16,535 bases of DNA from CAIVAT01 sp964355945 (GCA_964355945.1 CAYHGE010000083.1:1-16535), one strand, 5' to 3'; shown: positions 7,137 through 14,985, numbered from the stretch's first letter. Notes: generated by a model from the letters alone, not told the origin. Made by a program: numbers and translations.

Positions 7137-8344
7137 AAATCCTGTTCCTCTGCAACAAGTCGCCATGGCCGCCCAAAGAAGGAGGGCCCATGGCCATGAA
7201 TATGATCATTAACGGGCTGACTTCGGCAGGGCATCAGGTAAAGGTGCTTGCAGTAAATTCGTTTAAATACCATATTACAACTGCTGAAATTCCATCTTCC
7301 TATCATGAAATGACCGGAATAGAACTCATTGAGGTTGATCTGCGACTTAAACCTGCAGACGCCCTGTTGAATCTTTTATCCGGAAAGTCATATCATGTTT
7401 CACGGTTTTCAACGGATAATTTCAGAACCCGATTGGCGGAAGTCCTTAAATCCACCAAATTCGATATTGTTCAGCTGGAAACTTTGTTCATGTGCCCGTA
7501 TATTGAGACCATTCGAAAGCACACTGATGCAAAGATAATCCTGCGGGCTCATAATATCGAACATGTTATCTGGCAGCGCATTGCACACGATACAAAAAAT
7601 CCTGTAAAACGATGGTATATCAGACATTTGGCCGGAACACTTAAAAACTACGAGCAAAAAATTATCCGGGAGACAGATGGAATCGTGGCAATTACAGGTC
7701 AGGATGCTGCTTATTTCAGGGGAGTAATGGAAGTACAAAGTGCAGTTGTTCCGGTGATTGACATTCCTTTCGGACTTAACCCTGACAACTATGATGATTC
7801 GTTCGAGATGGTCGATTTTCCCTCCCTGTTTTCCCTTGGATCGATGAACTGGATCCCGAACCAGGAGGGGATACGATGGTTTCTTCAATATGTCTGGCCA
7901 AAAGTACACAATCAGTTTCCTGACCTGAAATACTATCTTGCCGGCCGGGAGATGCCGGAATGGATGCAAACCTTGAAATTGCCCAATGTTGTTGTACTTG
8001 GAGAAGTTGAGGATGCAAGGCGGTTTCTGGCATCAAAAGCCATTATGGTTGTTCCGCTTTTTGCAGGCAGTGGCATCAGGGTGAAGATCATCGAGGGAAT
8101 GGCAGCCGGTAAAACCATTATTTCAACAGGTATCGGAGCAGAGGGCATACATTATATGCACCGTGAAAACATTCTTATTGCGGATACACATGATGATTTT
8201 TTCGGGATGATATCCATTTGTGTCACAAATATTGATTTATGCTCAAAAATCGGGAAGCAGGCGAGAATGTTGATCGAAACAGAATATGACGCCAAAATTC
8301 TGACCCAAAAATTGCTTGCATTTTATCAACAAGTCGCAGGATAA
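7133..8344 (+). CDS. Glycosyltransferase, GT4-like (GT-B fold)
   Basis: This 403-residue protein looks like a GT-B glycosyltransferase related to the sugar transferases annotated with exopolysaccharide systems. The N-terminus MKILFLCNKSPWPPKEGGP is the usual first strand and glycine-rich loop of the acceptor domain, and LRAHNIEHVIWQRIA (138-152) is characteristic of this subgroup. The C-terminal nucleotide-sugar domain shows LGSMNWIPNQEGIRWF (235-250), then VPLFAGSGIRVKIIEGMA (307-324), the region that holds the E-x7-E-like donor-binding residues. No membrane helix or signal is evident, so it should act on the cytosolic face of the inner membrane. It overlaps the upstream permease by ATGA. 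Donor and acceptor sugars cannot be predicted. Confidence 0.85.
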   Translation: MKILFLCNKSPWPPKEGGPMAMNMIINGLTSAGHQVKVLAVNSFKYHITTAEIPSSYHEMTGIELIEVDLRLKPADALLNLLSGKSYHVSRFSTDNFRTRLAEVLKSTKFDIVQLETLFMCPYIETIRKHTDAKIILRAHNIEHVIWQRIAHDTKNPVKRWYIRHLAGTLKNYEQKIIRETDGIVAITGQDAAYFRGVMEVQSAVVPVIDIPFGLNPDNYDDSFEMVDFPSLFSLGSMNWIPNQEGIRWFLQYVWPKVHNQFPDLKYYLAGREMPEWMQTLKLPNVVVLGEVEDARRFLASKAIMVVPLFAGSGIRVKIIEGMAAGKTIISTGIGAEGIHYMHRENILIADTHDDFFGMISICVTNIDLCSKIGKQARMLIETEYDAKILTQKLLAFYQQVAG

Positions 8345-8356
8345 CGCAGTTTTTCA

Positions 8357-8364
8357 TACTTTTG
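8357..8364 (+). promoter_or_regulatory. Putative -7 element between the two glycosyltransferase genes
   Basis: TACTTTTG followed by C matches TAnnTTTG and sits 19 bases before the next ATG at 8384, in the only gap (39 bases) of this run. No -33 TTTG was found at the right distance, so an internal promoter is possible rather than shown. Confidence 0.4.
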
Positions 8365-8383
8365 CCTGCCACAAGCTACCTTC

Positions 8384-9562
8384 ATGCGATTATTTTTCAT
8401 TTTACCACGGGTTCCATATCCTACTGAAAAAGGGGATAAGCTTCGTGCATTCCATCAAATCAAACAGCTATCCAAACATCATGAGATCATTTTGTGTGCG
8501 CTGAATGATGGTGATTTGCATGAGAATGCAATCCCGGTCCTTAAAAAATATGTGAAAGCCATCCATGTTATTCCTATTTCGAAATTTTCAATTGCATTCA
8601 ACCTCGTAAAAACATTGTTTTCAAACAAACCACTCCAGGTGGGCTATTTTTACAATGCGGCCTCAGCGGCAAAAATTCATGCACTCATCGCGGAGTATAA
8701 ACCTGACCATGTTTTCTGCCAGCTGATTCGTGTTGCAGAATATGTGAAAGGCATTCAGATTCCAAAAACGCTTGATTATCAGGATGTATTCTCAAAGGGT
8801 GTTGAAAGAAGGCTCTCCTCCTCCCCTTTTTACCTGAAACCTTTCCTGAAGATCGAATACAACCGATTATTGCAATATGAGCATGAAGCATTCGATACGT
8901 TCGACAATAAAATAATCATTTCGGCACCCGACCGCGACCTGATCCCCCATCCCGACAGGGATAAAATTGTGGTTGTTGCCAACGGAGTTGACACTGAATT
9001 TTTCAAACCCCTGGACGCCGAAAAAACATACGACCTGGTATTTACAGGCAACATGGGATATCCTCCCAACATTAAAAGCGCTGAATACCTCGTAAATGAA
9101 ATACTGCCTGAATTGATGGAACACAAACCGGATATCCGGCTACTGATTGCAGGTGCCAGTCCGCACTTGAAAGTGTTGGCACTCAAATCGTCACAAGTCG
9201 ATGTGAGCGGCTGGGTTCCTGACATGCGTGAATGTTATGCCAGCGCCCGCATTTTCATAGCACCGATGCAGATTGGCACCGGTTTGCAGAATAAACTGCT
9301 TGAGGCTATGGCAATGAAAATTCCCTGCATCACCTCTCCCCTGGCCTTCCAGGCATTAAATGCCAGCGATGGCGTTGAGATTTTGGTTGCTCAGACTCCA
9401 AAAGAGTATGCCGCACACATTCTTATGTTGCTGAACAATCCCGAAAAAGCCGCATCGATTGCACAAAATGGCTATGATTTTGTTCACAGGAACTTTAACT
9501 GGGAAACCGAAACTGACAAGATTGATAAACTGATTGAACTAACTTCTTATGGCCGACGATAA
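8384..9562 (+). CDS. Glycosyltransferase, GT4-like (resembling exosortase-associated Stp1 type)
   Basis: This 392-residue GT-B glycosyltransferase starts MRLFFILPRVPYPTEKGDK and continues LRAFHQIKQLS. That opening resembles the TIGR03087-type transferases often listed with exopolysaccharide/exosortase loci. The donor domain has VFTGNMGYPPNIKSAEYLV (219-237), GWVPDMRECYASARIFIAPM (276-295), and GTGLQNKLLEAMAMKIP (298-314) with Glu308 in the donor-binding helix. It is soluble and probably membrane-peripheral. It is only distantly similar to the glycosyltransferase just upstream, sharing the fold and the 'G-M-x-x-P-N' and 'G-G-x-x-K-E-A/G-M-A' blocks. Its last 14 bases overlap the start of ettA in another frame, so the two are co-transcribed. 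No exosortase or PEP-CTERM gene is visible here. Confidence 0.85.
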   Translation: MRLFFILPRVPYPTEKGDKLRAFHQIKQLSKHHEIILCALNDGDLHENAIPVLKKYVKAIHVIPISKFSIAFNLVKTLFSNKPLQVGYFYNAASAAKIHALIAEYKPDHVFCQLIRVAEYVKGIQIPKTLDYQDVFSKGVERRLSSSPFYLKPFLKIEYNRLLQYEHEAFDTFDNKIIISAPDRDLIPHPDRDKIVVVANGVDTEFFKPLDAEKTYDLVFTGNMGYPPNIKSAEYLVNEILPELMEHKPDIRLLIAGASPHLKVLALKSSQVDVSGWVPDMRECYASARIFIAPMQIGTGLQNKLLEAMAMKIPCITSPLAFQALNASDGVEILVAQTPKEYAAHILMLLNNPEKAASIAQNGYDFVHRNFNWETETDKIDKLIELTSYGRR

Positions 9563-11228
9563 AAAAATCATCTTCAGCATGGTGGGTCTTACCAAGACCT
9601 ATCCTCCACAGAAACAGGTGCTGAAAAACATCTATCTTTCATTCTTTTATGGTGCCAAAATTGGCATCATCGGGTTGAATGGTTCTGGAAAGTCAACCCT
9701 TTTAAAAATTATTGCAGGTGTTGAGAAATCATTTTTAGGAGAGGTCGTATTTTCCCCGGGTTATTCTGTTGGATACCTGGAGCAGGATCCTCAGTTTGAC
9801 GACACCAAGACTGTACGGCAGATTGTTGAGGAAGGTGTACAGGAAGTTGTAAGCCTTCTGAAGGAATATGAAGAGGTCAACAACAAATTCGGTGAGCCGC
9901 TGAGCGATGAAGCGATGGACAAACTGATCAAACGGCAGGGTGAACTTACTGAACTTCTTGACCAGCATGGCGCCTGGGACCTGGACAGCAAGCTGGAACG
10001 GGCCATGGACGCCCTGAGATGCCCGGAGCCCGATTCATCCGTAAAAAATCTTTCAGGCGGCGAACGCCGTCGTGTGGCACTATGCCGGCTGCTCCTGCAG
10101 GAACCTGACATCCTGTTGCTGGATGAGCCCACCAACCACCTTGATGCCGAATCGGTACAATGGCTGGAGTTGCATCTTCAGCAATACAAAGGAACCGTTA
10201 TCGCCATCACCCACGACCGGTACTTTCTCGACAATGTAGCAGGCTGGATTCTCGAGCTCGACCGTGGCGAAGGCATCCCATGGCAGGGAAATTACACCTC
10301 GTGGCTGGAGCAGAAGTCGAACCGCCTGGCCATGGAGGAGAAGACGGAAAGCAAGCGGCGAAAAACGCTTGAGCGTGAACTTGAGTGGGTACGGATGTCA
10401 CCCAAAGCACGCCAGGCAAAAGGGAAAGCCCGTCTGAACGCCTACGAAAAAATGATGAGTGAGGATGTGCGCGAAAAGGAAGAACGCCTTGAGCTTTATA
10501 TCCCCAACGGCCCCCGGTTAGGCAACATGGTAATTGAAGCCATTGATGTGTCGAAATCGTTCGGCGATAAACTTTTATTCGAGGGACTGAACTTCTCCCT
10601 GCCACCTGCAGGCATTGTTGGTGTAATCGGCCCTAACGGTGCAGGGAAGACAACCCTGTTCAGGATGATCATGGATGTTGAGAAATCAGATACCGGTACA
10701 TTTAAAGTTGGCGAAACCGTGAAACTCGGCTACGTTGACCAGAGTCATACCTCCATTGATCCTGAAAAAACAGTGTTCCAGGTGATTTCAGGTGGCGCTG
10801 ACAACATGCAGATAGGAGGCCGTACCATGAGTGCCAGGGCCTATGTAGCCCGCTTCAATTTCAGCGGGGCAGACCAGGAAAAAAAATGCGGTGTTCTTTC
10901 CGGCGGAGAGCGCAACCGGCTTCACCTGGCACTGACACTGAAAGAGGAGGCAAATGTGTTGCTGCTCGATGAGCCAACCAACGACATCGATGTAAACACA
11001 CTGCGCGCACTGGAAGAAGGCCTTGAAAATTTCGCAGGCTGCGCGGTGATCATCTCCCACGACCGGTGGTTCCTCGACCGCATCGCAACCCATATCCTCG
11101 CCTTTGAAGGAGACTCTCAGATGTATTTCTTTGAAGGCTCCTACTCCGATTATGAGGAAAATCATAAAAAGAGGCATGGAGACCTGACACCCAAACGGAT
11201 CCGGTATAAGAAATTAAAGGTGAATTAA
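9549..11228 (+). CDS. ettA: ABC-F protein EttA, energy-dependent translational throttle
   Basis: This 559-residue protein has two ABC domains and no membrane helices, close to E. coli EttA (555). Domain 1 has Walker A GLNGSGKST (42-50), signature LSGGERRR (168-175) and Walker B ending LLLDEPTNHLD, with catalytic Glu193. Domain 2 has Walker A GPNGAGKTT (361-369), signature LSGGERNR (450-457) and LLLDEPTNDID, with Glu475. Residues about 95-150 form the arm insertion, and 243-325 are the linker that contacts P-site tRNA, including EWVRMSPKARQAKGKARLNA. EttA binds the ribosomal E site and gates the first peptide bond according to the ATP/ADP ratio. All ATPase residues look intact. The start overlaps the upstream glycosyltransferase by 14 bases; the MADDKKIIFSM opening matches known EttA starts. 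Confidence 0.95.
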   Translation: MADDKKIIFSMVGLTKTYPPQKQVLKNIYLSFFYGAKIGIIGLNGSGKSTLLKIIAGVEKSFLGEVVFSPGYSVGYLEQDPQFDDTKTVRQIVEEGVQEVVSLLKEYEEVNNKFGEPLSDEAMDKLIKRQGELTELLDQHGAWDLDSKLERAMDALRCPEPDSSVKNLSGGERRRVALCRLLLQEPDILLLDEPTNHLDAESVQWLELHLQQYKGTVIAITHDRYFLDNVAGWILELDRGEGIPWQGNYTSWLEQKSNRLAMEEKTESKRRKTLERELEWVRMSPKARQAKGKARLNAYEKMMSEDVREKEERLELYIPNGPRLGNMVIEAIDVSKSFGDKLLFEGLNFSLPPAGIVGVIGPNGAGKTTLFRMIMDVEKSDTGTFKVGETVKLGYVDQSHTSIDPEKTVFQVISGGADNMQIGGRTMSARAYVARFNFSGADQEKKCGVLSGGERNRLHLALTLKEEANVLLLDEPTNDIDVNTLRALEEGLENFAGCAVIISHDRWFLDRIATHILAFEGDSQMYFFEGSYSDYEENHKKRHGDLTPKRIRYKKLKVN

Positions 11229-11237
11229 TCAGCTTTA

Positions 11238-11729
11238 ATGAAAAAAATTGACTCCAAATTACTAAATACCACGAGCCGGCTGGCAAAGGATTCAAAACGG
11301 CAGCGGATGAATCATAATTTTCACAGCACGCCCGACGACACCCTGCAACGCCTGTTGAATGCCATTGAACCCTACAGCTATGTTCAGCCTCATAAACACG
11401 AGGCACCCGATAAGCGGGAGATCTTCTTCGCGTTGAAAGGACGGATGCTGGTGGTTGAATTTGATGACCTTGGAAATATCACGGATCAGATACTCCTTGA
11501 CCCGGCTGTCGGGAACTTTGGTGTTGAAATCGCTCCGCGCACCTGGCATACCATCATCTCCCTTGAAGAGGGGTCGGTGGCTTATGAATTCAAGGATGGC
11601 CCTTATTCGCCGGTTGATGATAAAAACTTCGCCTCCTGGGCACCCGTCGAAGGATCAGCTGAAACATTAAATTACATCCATGGAATTTTAGCTAAAACCG
11701 GCTACGATATACAAAAAACTCCGAAGTAG
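11238..11729 (+). CDS. wbuC: WbuC-family cupin-fold metalloprotein
   Basis: This 163-residue protein has a single cupin barrel. Metal-ligand candidates are His52 and His54 in VQPHKHEAPDKREIFF, Glu61, and His104 in APRTWHTI, the standard cupin arrangement of two His, one Glu and one later His. The GPYSP segment (121-125) after the barrel is typical of WbuC. The family is named from O-antigen clusters and its reaction is not established. It follows ettA by nine bases, so it most likely shares that transcript, and the glycosyltransferases upstream fit the usual company of the family. The stop codon lies inside a CGAAGTAG repeat. Confidence 0.85.
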   Translation: MKKIDSKLLNTTSRLAKDSKRQRMNHNFHSTPDDTLQRLLNAIEPYSYVQPHKHEAPDKREIFFALKGRMLVVEFDDLGNITDQILLDPAVGNFGVEIAPRTWHTIISLEEGSVAYEFKDGPYSPVDDKNFASWAPVEGSAETLNYIHGILAKTGYDIQKTPK

Positions 11730-11740
11730 CGAAGTAGCGA
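11722..11740. repeat. CGAAGTAG octamer direct repeat
   Basis: Two perfect copies of CGAAGTAG (11722-11729 and 11730-11737) are followed by CGA. The first copy supplies the TAG stop of wbuC. The repeat lies directly upstream of the hisS promoter region. No function is evident. Confidence 0.7.
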
Positions 11741-11742
11741 AA

Positions 11743-11767
11743 TTGTTTGCTATATTTGCACAAACAA
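11743..11767 (+). promoter_or_regulatory. hisS promoter region with flanking inverted repeat
   Basis: TATATTTG (11751-11758) followed by C fits the TAnnTTTG -7 element. It is bracketed by the perfect inverted repeat TTGTTTG (11743-11749) and CAAACAA (11761-11767). Transcription would begin a few bases before the GTG start at 11774. The symmetry could be an operator or chance. Confidence 0.45.
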
Positions 11768-11773
11768 CTGCCT

Positions 11774-13150
11774 GTGGCTATACAAAAACCCTCTATCCCG
11801 AAAGGAACCCGTGATTTTTCGCCCCTTGAAATGGTGCGGCGGAACTATATTTTTGACACCATCCGCAATGTCTTCCAGGTTTTCGGGTACCAACCGATTG
11901 AAACCCCGGTGATGGAGAACCTCTCCACCCTCATGGGAAAATATGGCGAGGAGGGTGACAAGCTGCTTTTTAAGATCCTTAACTCGGGCAATTACCTCGA
12001 CGGGCTTCCTGAATCTGCCTCCCGCATTCTTGATCCGGCCGCACGACTGGTTGACCTGACGAAACACATTGCTGATAAAGGTCTCCGGTATGACCTTACT
12101 GTTCCTTTTGCACGCTATGTCGTACAACATCAGAACGAACTTGTTTTTCCTTTCAAACGCTATCAGATACAACCTGTATGGCGGGCCGACCGACCGCAGA
12201 AAGGCCGCTACCGTGAATTTTTCCAATGCGACGTGGACGTGATCGGGAGCAACTCCCTGCTGAATGAGGTGGAACTGGCACAAATTATCGACACAGTATT
12301 TACAAAACTTGGCATCAGGGTGCTGATCAGACTTAATAACAGGAAAATTCTTGCCGGAATTGCAGAAGCCATCGGAGCACCTGAAAAACTGACTGACATC
12401 ACGGTTGCCATGGATAAGCTGGATAAAACCGGCATCGACAAAGTAAACGATGAACTCATCCAGCGCGGCATTACTTATGAATCTGTTGTAAAACTCCAGC
12501 CCATCCTAACCCTTGAAGGAAAGATCAAGGCGAAGTTTGACGCCCTGACAGCACTTTTCAAAGACTCGGAAACTGGCATGAAAGGGCTGGAAGAGATGCG
12601 AACGGTACTGGAGTATTTAAAAGAGATGACGCTGCATAATAAATTTGATTTCGATATCACATTGGCAAGAGGACTGAGTTATTATACCGGGACTATTGTT
12701 GAGGTTAAAGCAATGGATGCAGCCATGGGCAGCATCTGCGGGGGTGGCAGATACGATGACCTGACCGGGATATTTGGTTTGCCGGGTATGTCGGGCGTTG
12801 GCATCTCCTTTGGCGCCGACCGGATCTATGATGTAATGAATGAACTTAACCTCTTCCCGGATACCATCCAGGCTTCGACCCGTGCCCTGTTTGTTAATTT
12901 TGGTTCGGAGGAAGAGAAATACTGTATGAAACTGCTGGCTGCGCTCAGGTCGGCAGACATCCCGTCAGAAATTTATCCTGATGCAGCCAAAGTAAAGAAA
13001 CAGATGGATTATGCCAATCGTAAAGGGATTCCGTTTGTGATCCTGATTGGCAAAGATGAGATAGAAACCGGTGTATTGACCATCAAGAATATGGTGACAG
13101 GAGAACAGAAAGCCAGTTCCATGGAAGAAGCCAAAGCATTGTTATCATGA
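11774..13150 (+). CDS. hisS: Histidyl-tRNA synthetase
   Basis: This class II aminoacyl-tRNA synthetase has about 458 residues from a GTG start. VAIQKPSIPKGTRDFSP is the family N-terminus. Motif 2 lies in VWRADRPQKGRYREFFQCD (about 135-153). The histidine-specific loop is LARGLSYYTG (about 297-306), and motif 3 falls in GVGISFGADRIYDVM (about 341-355). GGGRYDDL (about 323-330) is the expected substrate-binding segment. The last 85 residues form the anticodon-binding domain. It charges tRNA-His in the cytosol. A TTG at 11747 in the same frame would start inside the promoter element; GTG 11774 fits homologues, which begin MA-x-KPSIPKG. The TGA stop overlaps a small ORF start (ATGA). Confidence 0.95.
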   Translation: MAIQKPSIPKGTRDFSPLEMVRRNYIFDTIRNVFQVFGYQPIETPVMENLSTLMGKYGEEGDKLLFKILNSGNYLDGLPESASRILDPAARLVDLTKHIADKGLRYDLTVPFARYVVQHQNELVFPFKRYQIQPVWRADRPQKGRYREFFQCDVDVIGSNSLLNEVELAQIIDTVFTKLGIRVLIRLNNRKILAGIAEAIGAPEKLTDITVAMDKLDKTGIDKVNDELIQRGITYESVVKLQPILTLEGKIKAKFDALTALFKDSETGMKGLEEMRTVLEYLKEMTLHNKFDFDITLARGLSYYTGTIVEVKAMDAAMGSICGGGRYDDLTGIFGLPGMSGVGISFGADRIYDVMNELNLFPDTIQASTRALFVNFGSEEEKYCMKLLAALRSADIPSEIYPDAAKVKKQMDYANRKGIPFVILIGKDEIETGVLTIKNMVTGEQKASSMEEAKALLS

Positions 13151-13224
13151 CAAAGAAAAACGTAAAACGAACCTGGGCAACCGCCATCCTTTCGGCCCGC
13201 AGCATGATTATCGGGGCAGAATGA
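13147..13224 (+). CDS. Possible 25-residue small ORF coupled to hisS
   Basis: An ATG overlapping the hisS stop (ATGA) opens a 25-codon frame, beginning MTKKNVKRTW and ending SARSMIIGAE, with TGA inside the following palindrome. The overlap is what coupled genes look like, but the peptide is unrecognised and runs straight into repeat DNA. It may be the remnant of a gene truncated by the repeat, or chance. Confidence 0.2.
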   Translation: MTKKNVKRTWATAILSARSMIIGAE

Positions 13225-13285
13225 TTTGCAAATCATTGTAGGGACGGGGCATGCCCAGTCCCCACGGCATGCCCCGTCCGTACAA
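13221..13285. repeat. Hairpin repeat element (16-base palindrome plus GGGGCATGCC inverted repeat)
   Basis: A perfect 16-base palindrome, ATGATTTGCAAATCAT (13221-13236), abuts a long hairpin. Arms at 13236-13255 and 13266-13285 pair at 19 of 20 positions around a ten-base loop. The stem core is GGACGGGGCATGCC and it is edged by TTGTA and TACAA. This looks like a REP- or MITE-like dispersed element of about 65 bases. It fills much of the hisS to hutH gap (13151-13334) and could also end transcription, though no T-run follows directly. Confidence 0.75.
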
Positions 13286-13334
13286 AAATATAAATCAGAA
13301 ATTACAGGTAGTTTTACATTTTTAACCAAATTTT

Positions 13335-14858
13335 ATGACATTAATTATAAAAGGCGCAGGCCTGACCATTGAAGATGTGGTCAGAGTTGCACGCCACAAT
13401 GAAAAAGTAGCACTGGATGCTGCTGCGATTGAGCGGATTCATAAATGCCGGGCCATGCTCGAACGCAAAATTCTTGCCCATGAGATCATGTATGGGGTCA
13501 ATACCGGAATCGGAGAATTTTCAGAGATGGTATTGAACGACGATCAGGTTAAAGATTTCCAGAAGTACCTCATATACAATCATGCAGCCGGCATTGGCGA
13601 CCCGATGCCTCTCGACTGGGTTCGCGGTGCCATGCTGGGGAGGATCAATGTTCATGCACACGGGAATTCGGGGTCACGCCTGGAAATCACGCAGACCCTC
13701 GTTGACATGCTGAACAAAGGTGTCACCCCCATGGTTTGCCAGAAGGGATCTGTTGGAGCATGCGGCGACCTCGCCCCAATGTCGCAGATTGCTTTGCTGA
13801 TGATGGGCGAAGGACAGGCCTATTACCAGGGAACCCTGATGTCGGGCAAAGAAGCCCTGGATGCAGCAGGAATCCCTGTTCCCGGCTTGCAGGCACGCGA
13901 CGGACTGGCCACCATCAATGGTTCCAATGTTCTCACTGCCATGAGTGCACTGTTCCTGTTCGACGCCAACAACTGGATGAAACAGGCTGAAATAGCTGCT
14001 TCCATGTCGCTGGAGGAGATGAAAGCCAACATGCGTCCATACAGCCCGAAACTTCATGAAATCCGTGGATTTAAAGGTGCGGTCCGCAGTGCGGCAGCCA
14101 TTTTAAAATGTGTCACCGGTGGTGACCTGGCTGAAGGAAAAGTTAAATGCAAAGTTCAGGATGCTTACTCCATGCGTTCAACCCCTCAGGTGATCGGGGC
14201 AGCGCATGATGCGTTGGCGTATGCCCGCTCGCAGGTTGAAATTGAATTGAATGGTGTTGGGGATAACCCAATTTTCTTTCCGGATGAAGACATGCAGCTT
14301 TCAGGTGCCAATTTCCAGGGATCACCGGTTTCGGTGCCCATGGATATGGCCGGCTATGTCGTTACCATGGTGAGTGTAATGAGCGAACGCCGCATGAACC
14401 GGTTGAACAACCCGGCCCTGAGCGTCGGGCTGCCTGCATTCCTGACCAAAGGTGCAGGGATGTTCAGCGGACTCATGCTAAGCCAGTACACCGCCGACAT
14501 GCAAATCGTGGAACAACGCATTCTTTCAGCCCCTGCCTGCATTCAATCGATCCCTGCCGCAGCCGATCAGGAGGATTTTGTATCCATGGGGATGAATACC
14601 GCGCTGAAAAATTTCCAGATACTTGACAATGCTTATGGCATTCTCGGAATTGAATTCATGGCTGCTGCACAGGCACTTGATTTCAGGGAATATGCATTTG
14701 GAAAGGGCGTTTCCAGGGCAAAAGAGGTCATCAGGAAATATGTTGACTTTCTTGAAGTGGACCGCCCCCTTTATACTGATCACAATGCGATGAAAGCATT
14801 GGTAAAATCATGCGAAATCCTGACTGAGGTTGAGAAAACTGTCGGGAACCTGGAGTAA
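13335..14858 (+). CDS. hutH: Histidine ammonia-lyase family (MIO enzyme) with Ala-Cys-Gly motif
   Basis: This full-length 507-residue member of the HAL/PAL/TAL family resembles bacterial HAL in length. The family makes its electrophilic MIO cofactor from an internal Ala-Ser-Gly. Here the block reads GSVGACGDLAPMS, so residues 142-144 are Ala-Cys-Gly, with a TGC codon at 13761-13763. Tyr53 in MYGVNTGIG is kept. Asn82-His83 in YNHAAGIG is HAL-like at the selectivity site, and Glu in QIVEQRI corresponds to the HAL active-site Glu. DAYSMR, GDNPIFF and QEDFVSMG are also recognisable. Differences from classical HAL are Gln for His in SGANFQG and Phe for His in QEDFVSMG. HAL deaminates histidine to urocanate, but no other hut gene is nearby and substrate is uncertain. 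An ammonia-lyase or aminomutase for another amino acid is possible. TACATTTT at 13315 is a weak -7 candidate. Confidence 0.88.
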   Translation: MTLIIKGAGLTIEDVVRVARHNEKVALDAAAIERIHKCRAMLERKILAHEIMYGVNTGIGEFSEMVLNDDQVKDFQKYLIYNHAAGIGDPMPLDWVRGAMLGRINVHAHGNSGSRLEITQTLVDMLNKGVTPMVCQKGSVGACGDLAPMSQIALLMMGEGQAYYQGTLMSGKEALDAAGIPVPGLQARDGLATINGSNVLTAMSALFLFDANNWMKQAEIAASMSLEEMKANMRPYSPKLHEIRGFKGAVRSAAAILKCVTGGDLAEGKVKCKVQDAYSMRSTPQVIGAAHDALAYARSQVEIELNGVGDNPIFFPDEDMQLSGANFQGSPVSVPMDMAGYVVTMVSVMSERRMNRLNNPALSVGLPAFLTKGAGMFSGLMLSQYTADMQIVEQRILSAPACIQSIPAAADQEDFVSMGMNTALKNFQILDNAYGILGIEFMAAAQALDFREYAFGKGVSRAKEVIRKYVDFLEVDRPLYTDHNAMKALVKSCEILTEVEKTVGNLE

Positions 14859-14985
14859 AAAAATAGTTCTCGCTGATTTTCGCTGAAAAATGCGCTGATT
14901 TTCGCAGAACCAAATTCACCAATACTCAAAATCTGCGTTAATCTGCGTTACAAATCTGCGAAAATCTGCGAGAACTTTTTTATTT
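14859..14985. repeat. Inverted array of ATCTGCG units after hutH, probable terminator
   Basis: Outer arms GTTCTCGCTGATTTTCGC (14866-14883) and its near-perfect complement (14958-14975) match at 17 of 18 positions. A-runs lie before the left arm and T-runs after the right. Inside are direct copies of ATCTGCGTTA (14931-14940, 14941-14950) and further ATCTGCGA units. The T-run after the right arm would let the hairpin act as a terminator for hutH and separate it from the membrane-protein pair. ATCTGCG-type filler is frequent in Bacteroidota intergenic DNA (recalled, not checked). Confidence 0.7.

Noticed and set aside
6803..7306. 167-codon minus-strand frame across the permease-glycosyltransferase junction
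   Set aside because: It is the shadow of two well-supported plus-strand genes, and its composition is not protein-like.
8357..9562. Exosortase/PEP-CTERM locus suggested by the second glycosyltransferase type
   Set aside because: No exosortase, PEP-CTERM protein or related regulator gene is present; the sequence similarity alone does not support such a system.
11747..11773. TTG start for hisS giving nine extra residues
   Set aside because: It lies inside the TATATTTG promoter region, and homologues start at the position of GTG 11774.
13009..13329. 106-codon open frame on the minus strand across the hisS end
   Set aside because: It covers the hisS 3' end and the hairpin repeat and its product is unlike a real protein.
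14920..14975. Possible CRISPR-like array of ATCTGCG units
   Set aside because: Units are only 7-10 bases, adjacent to each other and without unique spacers; no cas gene is present.
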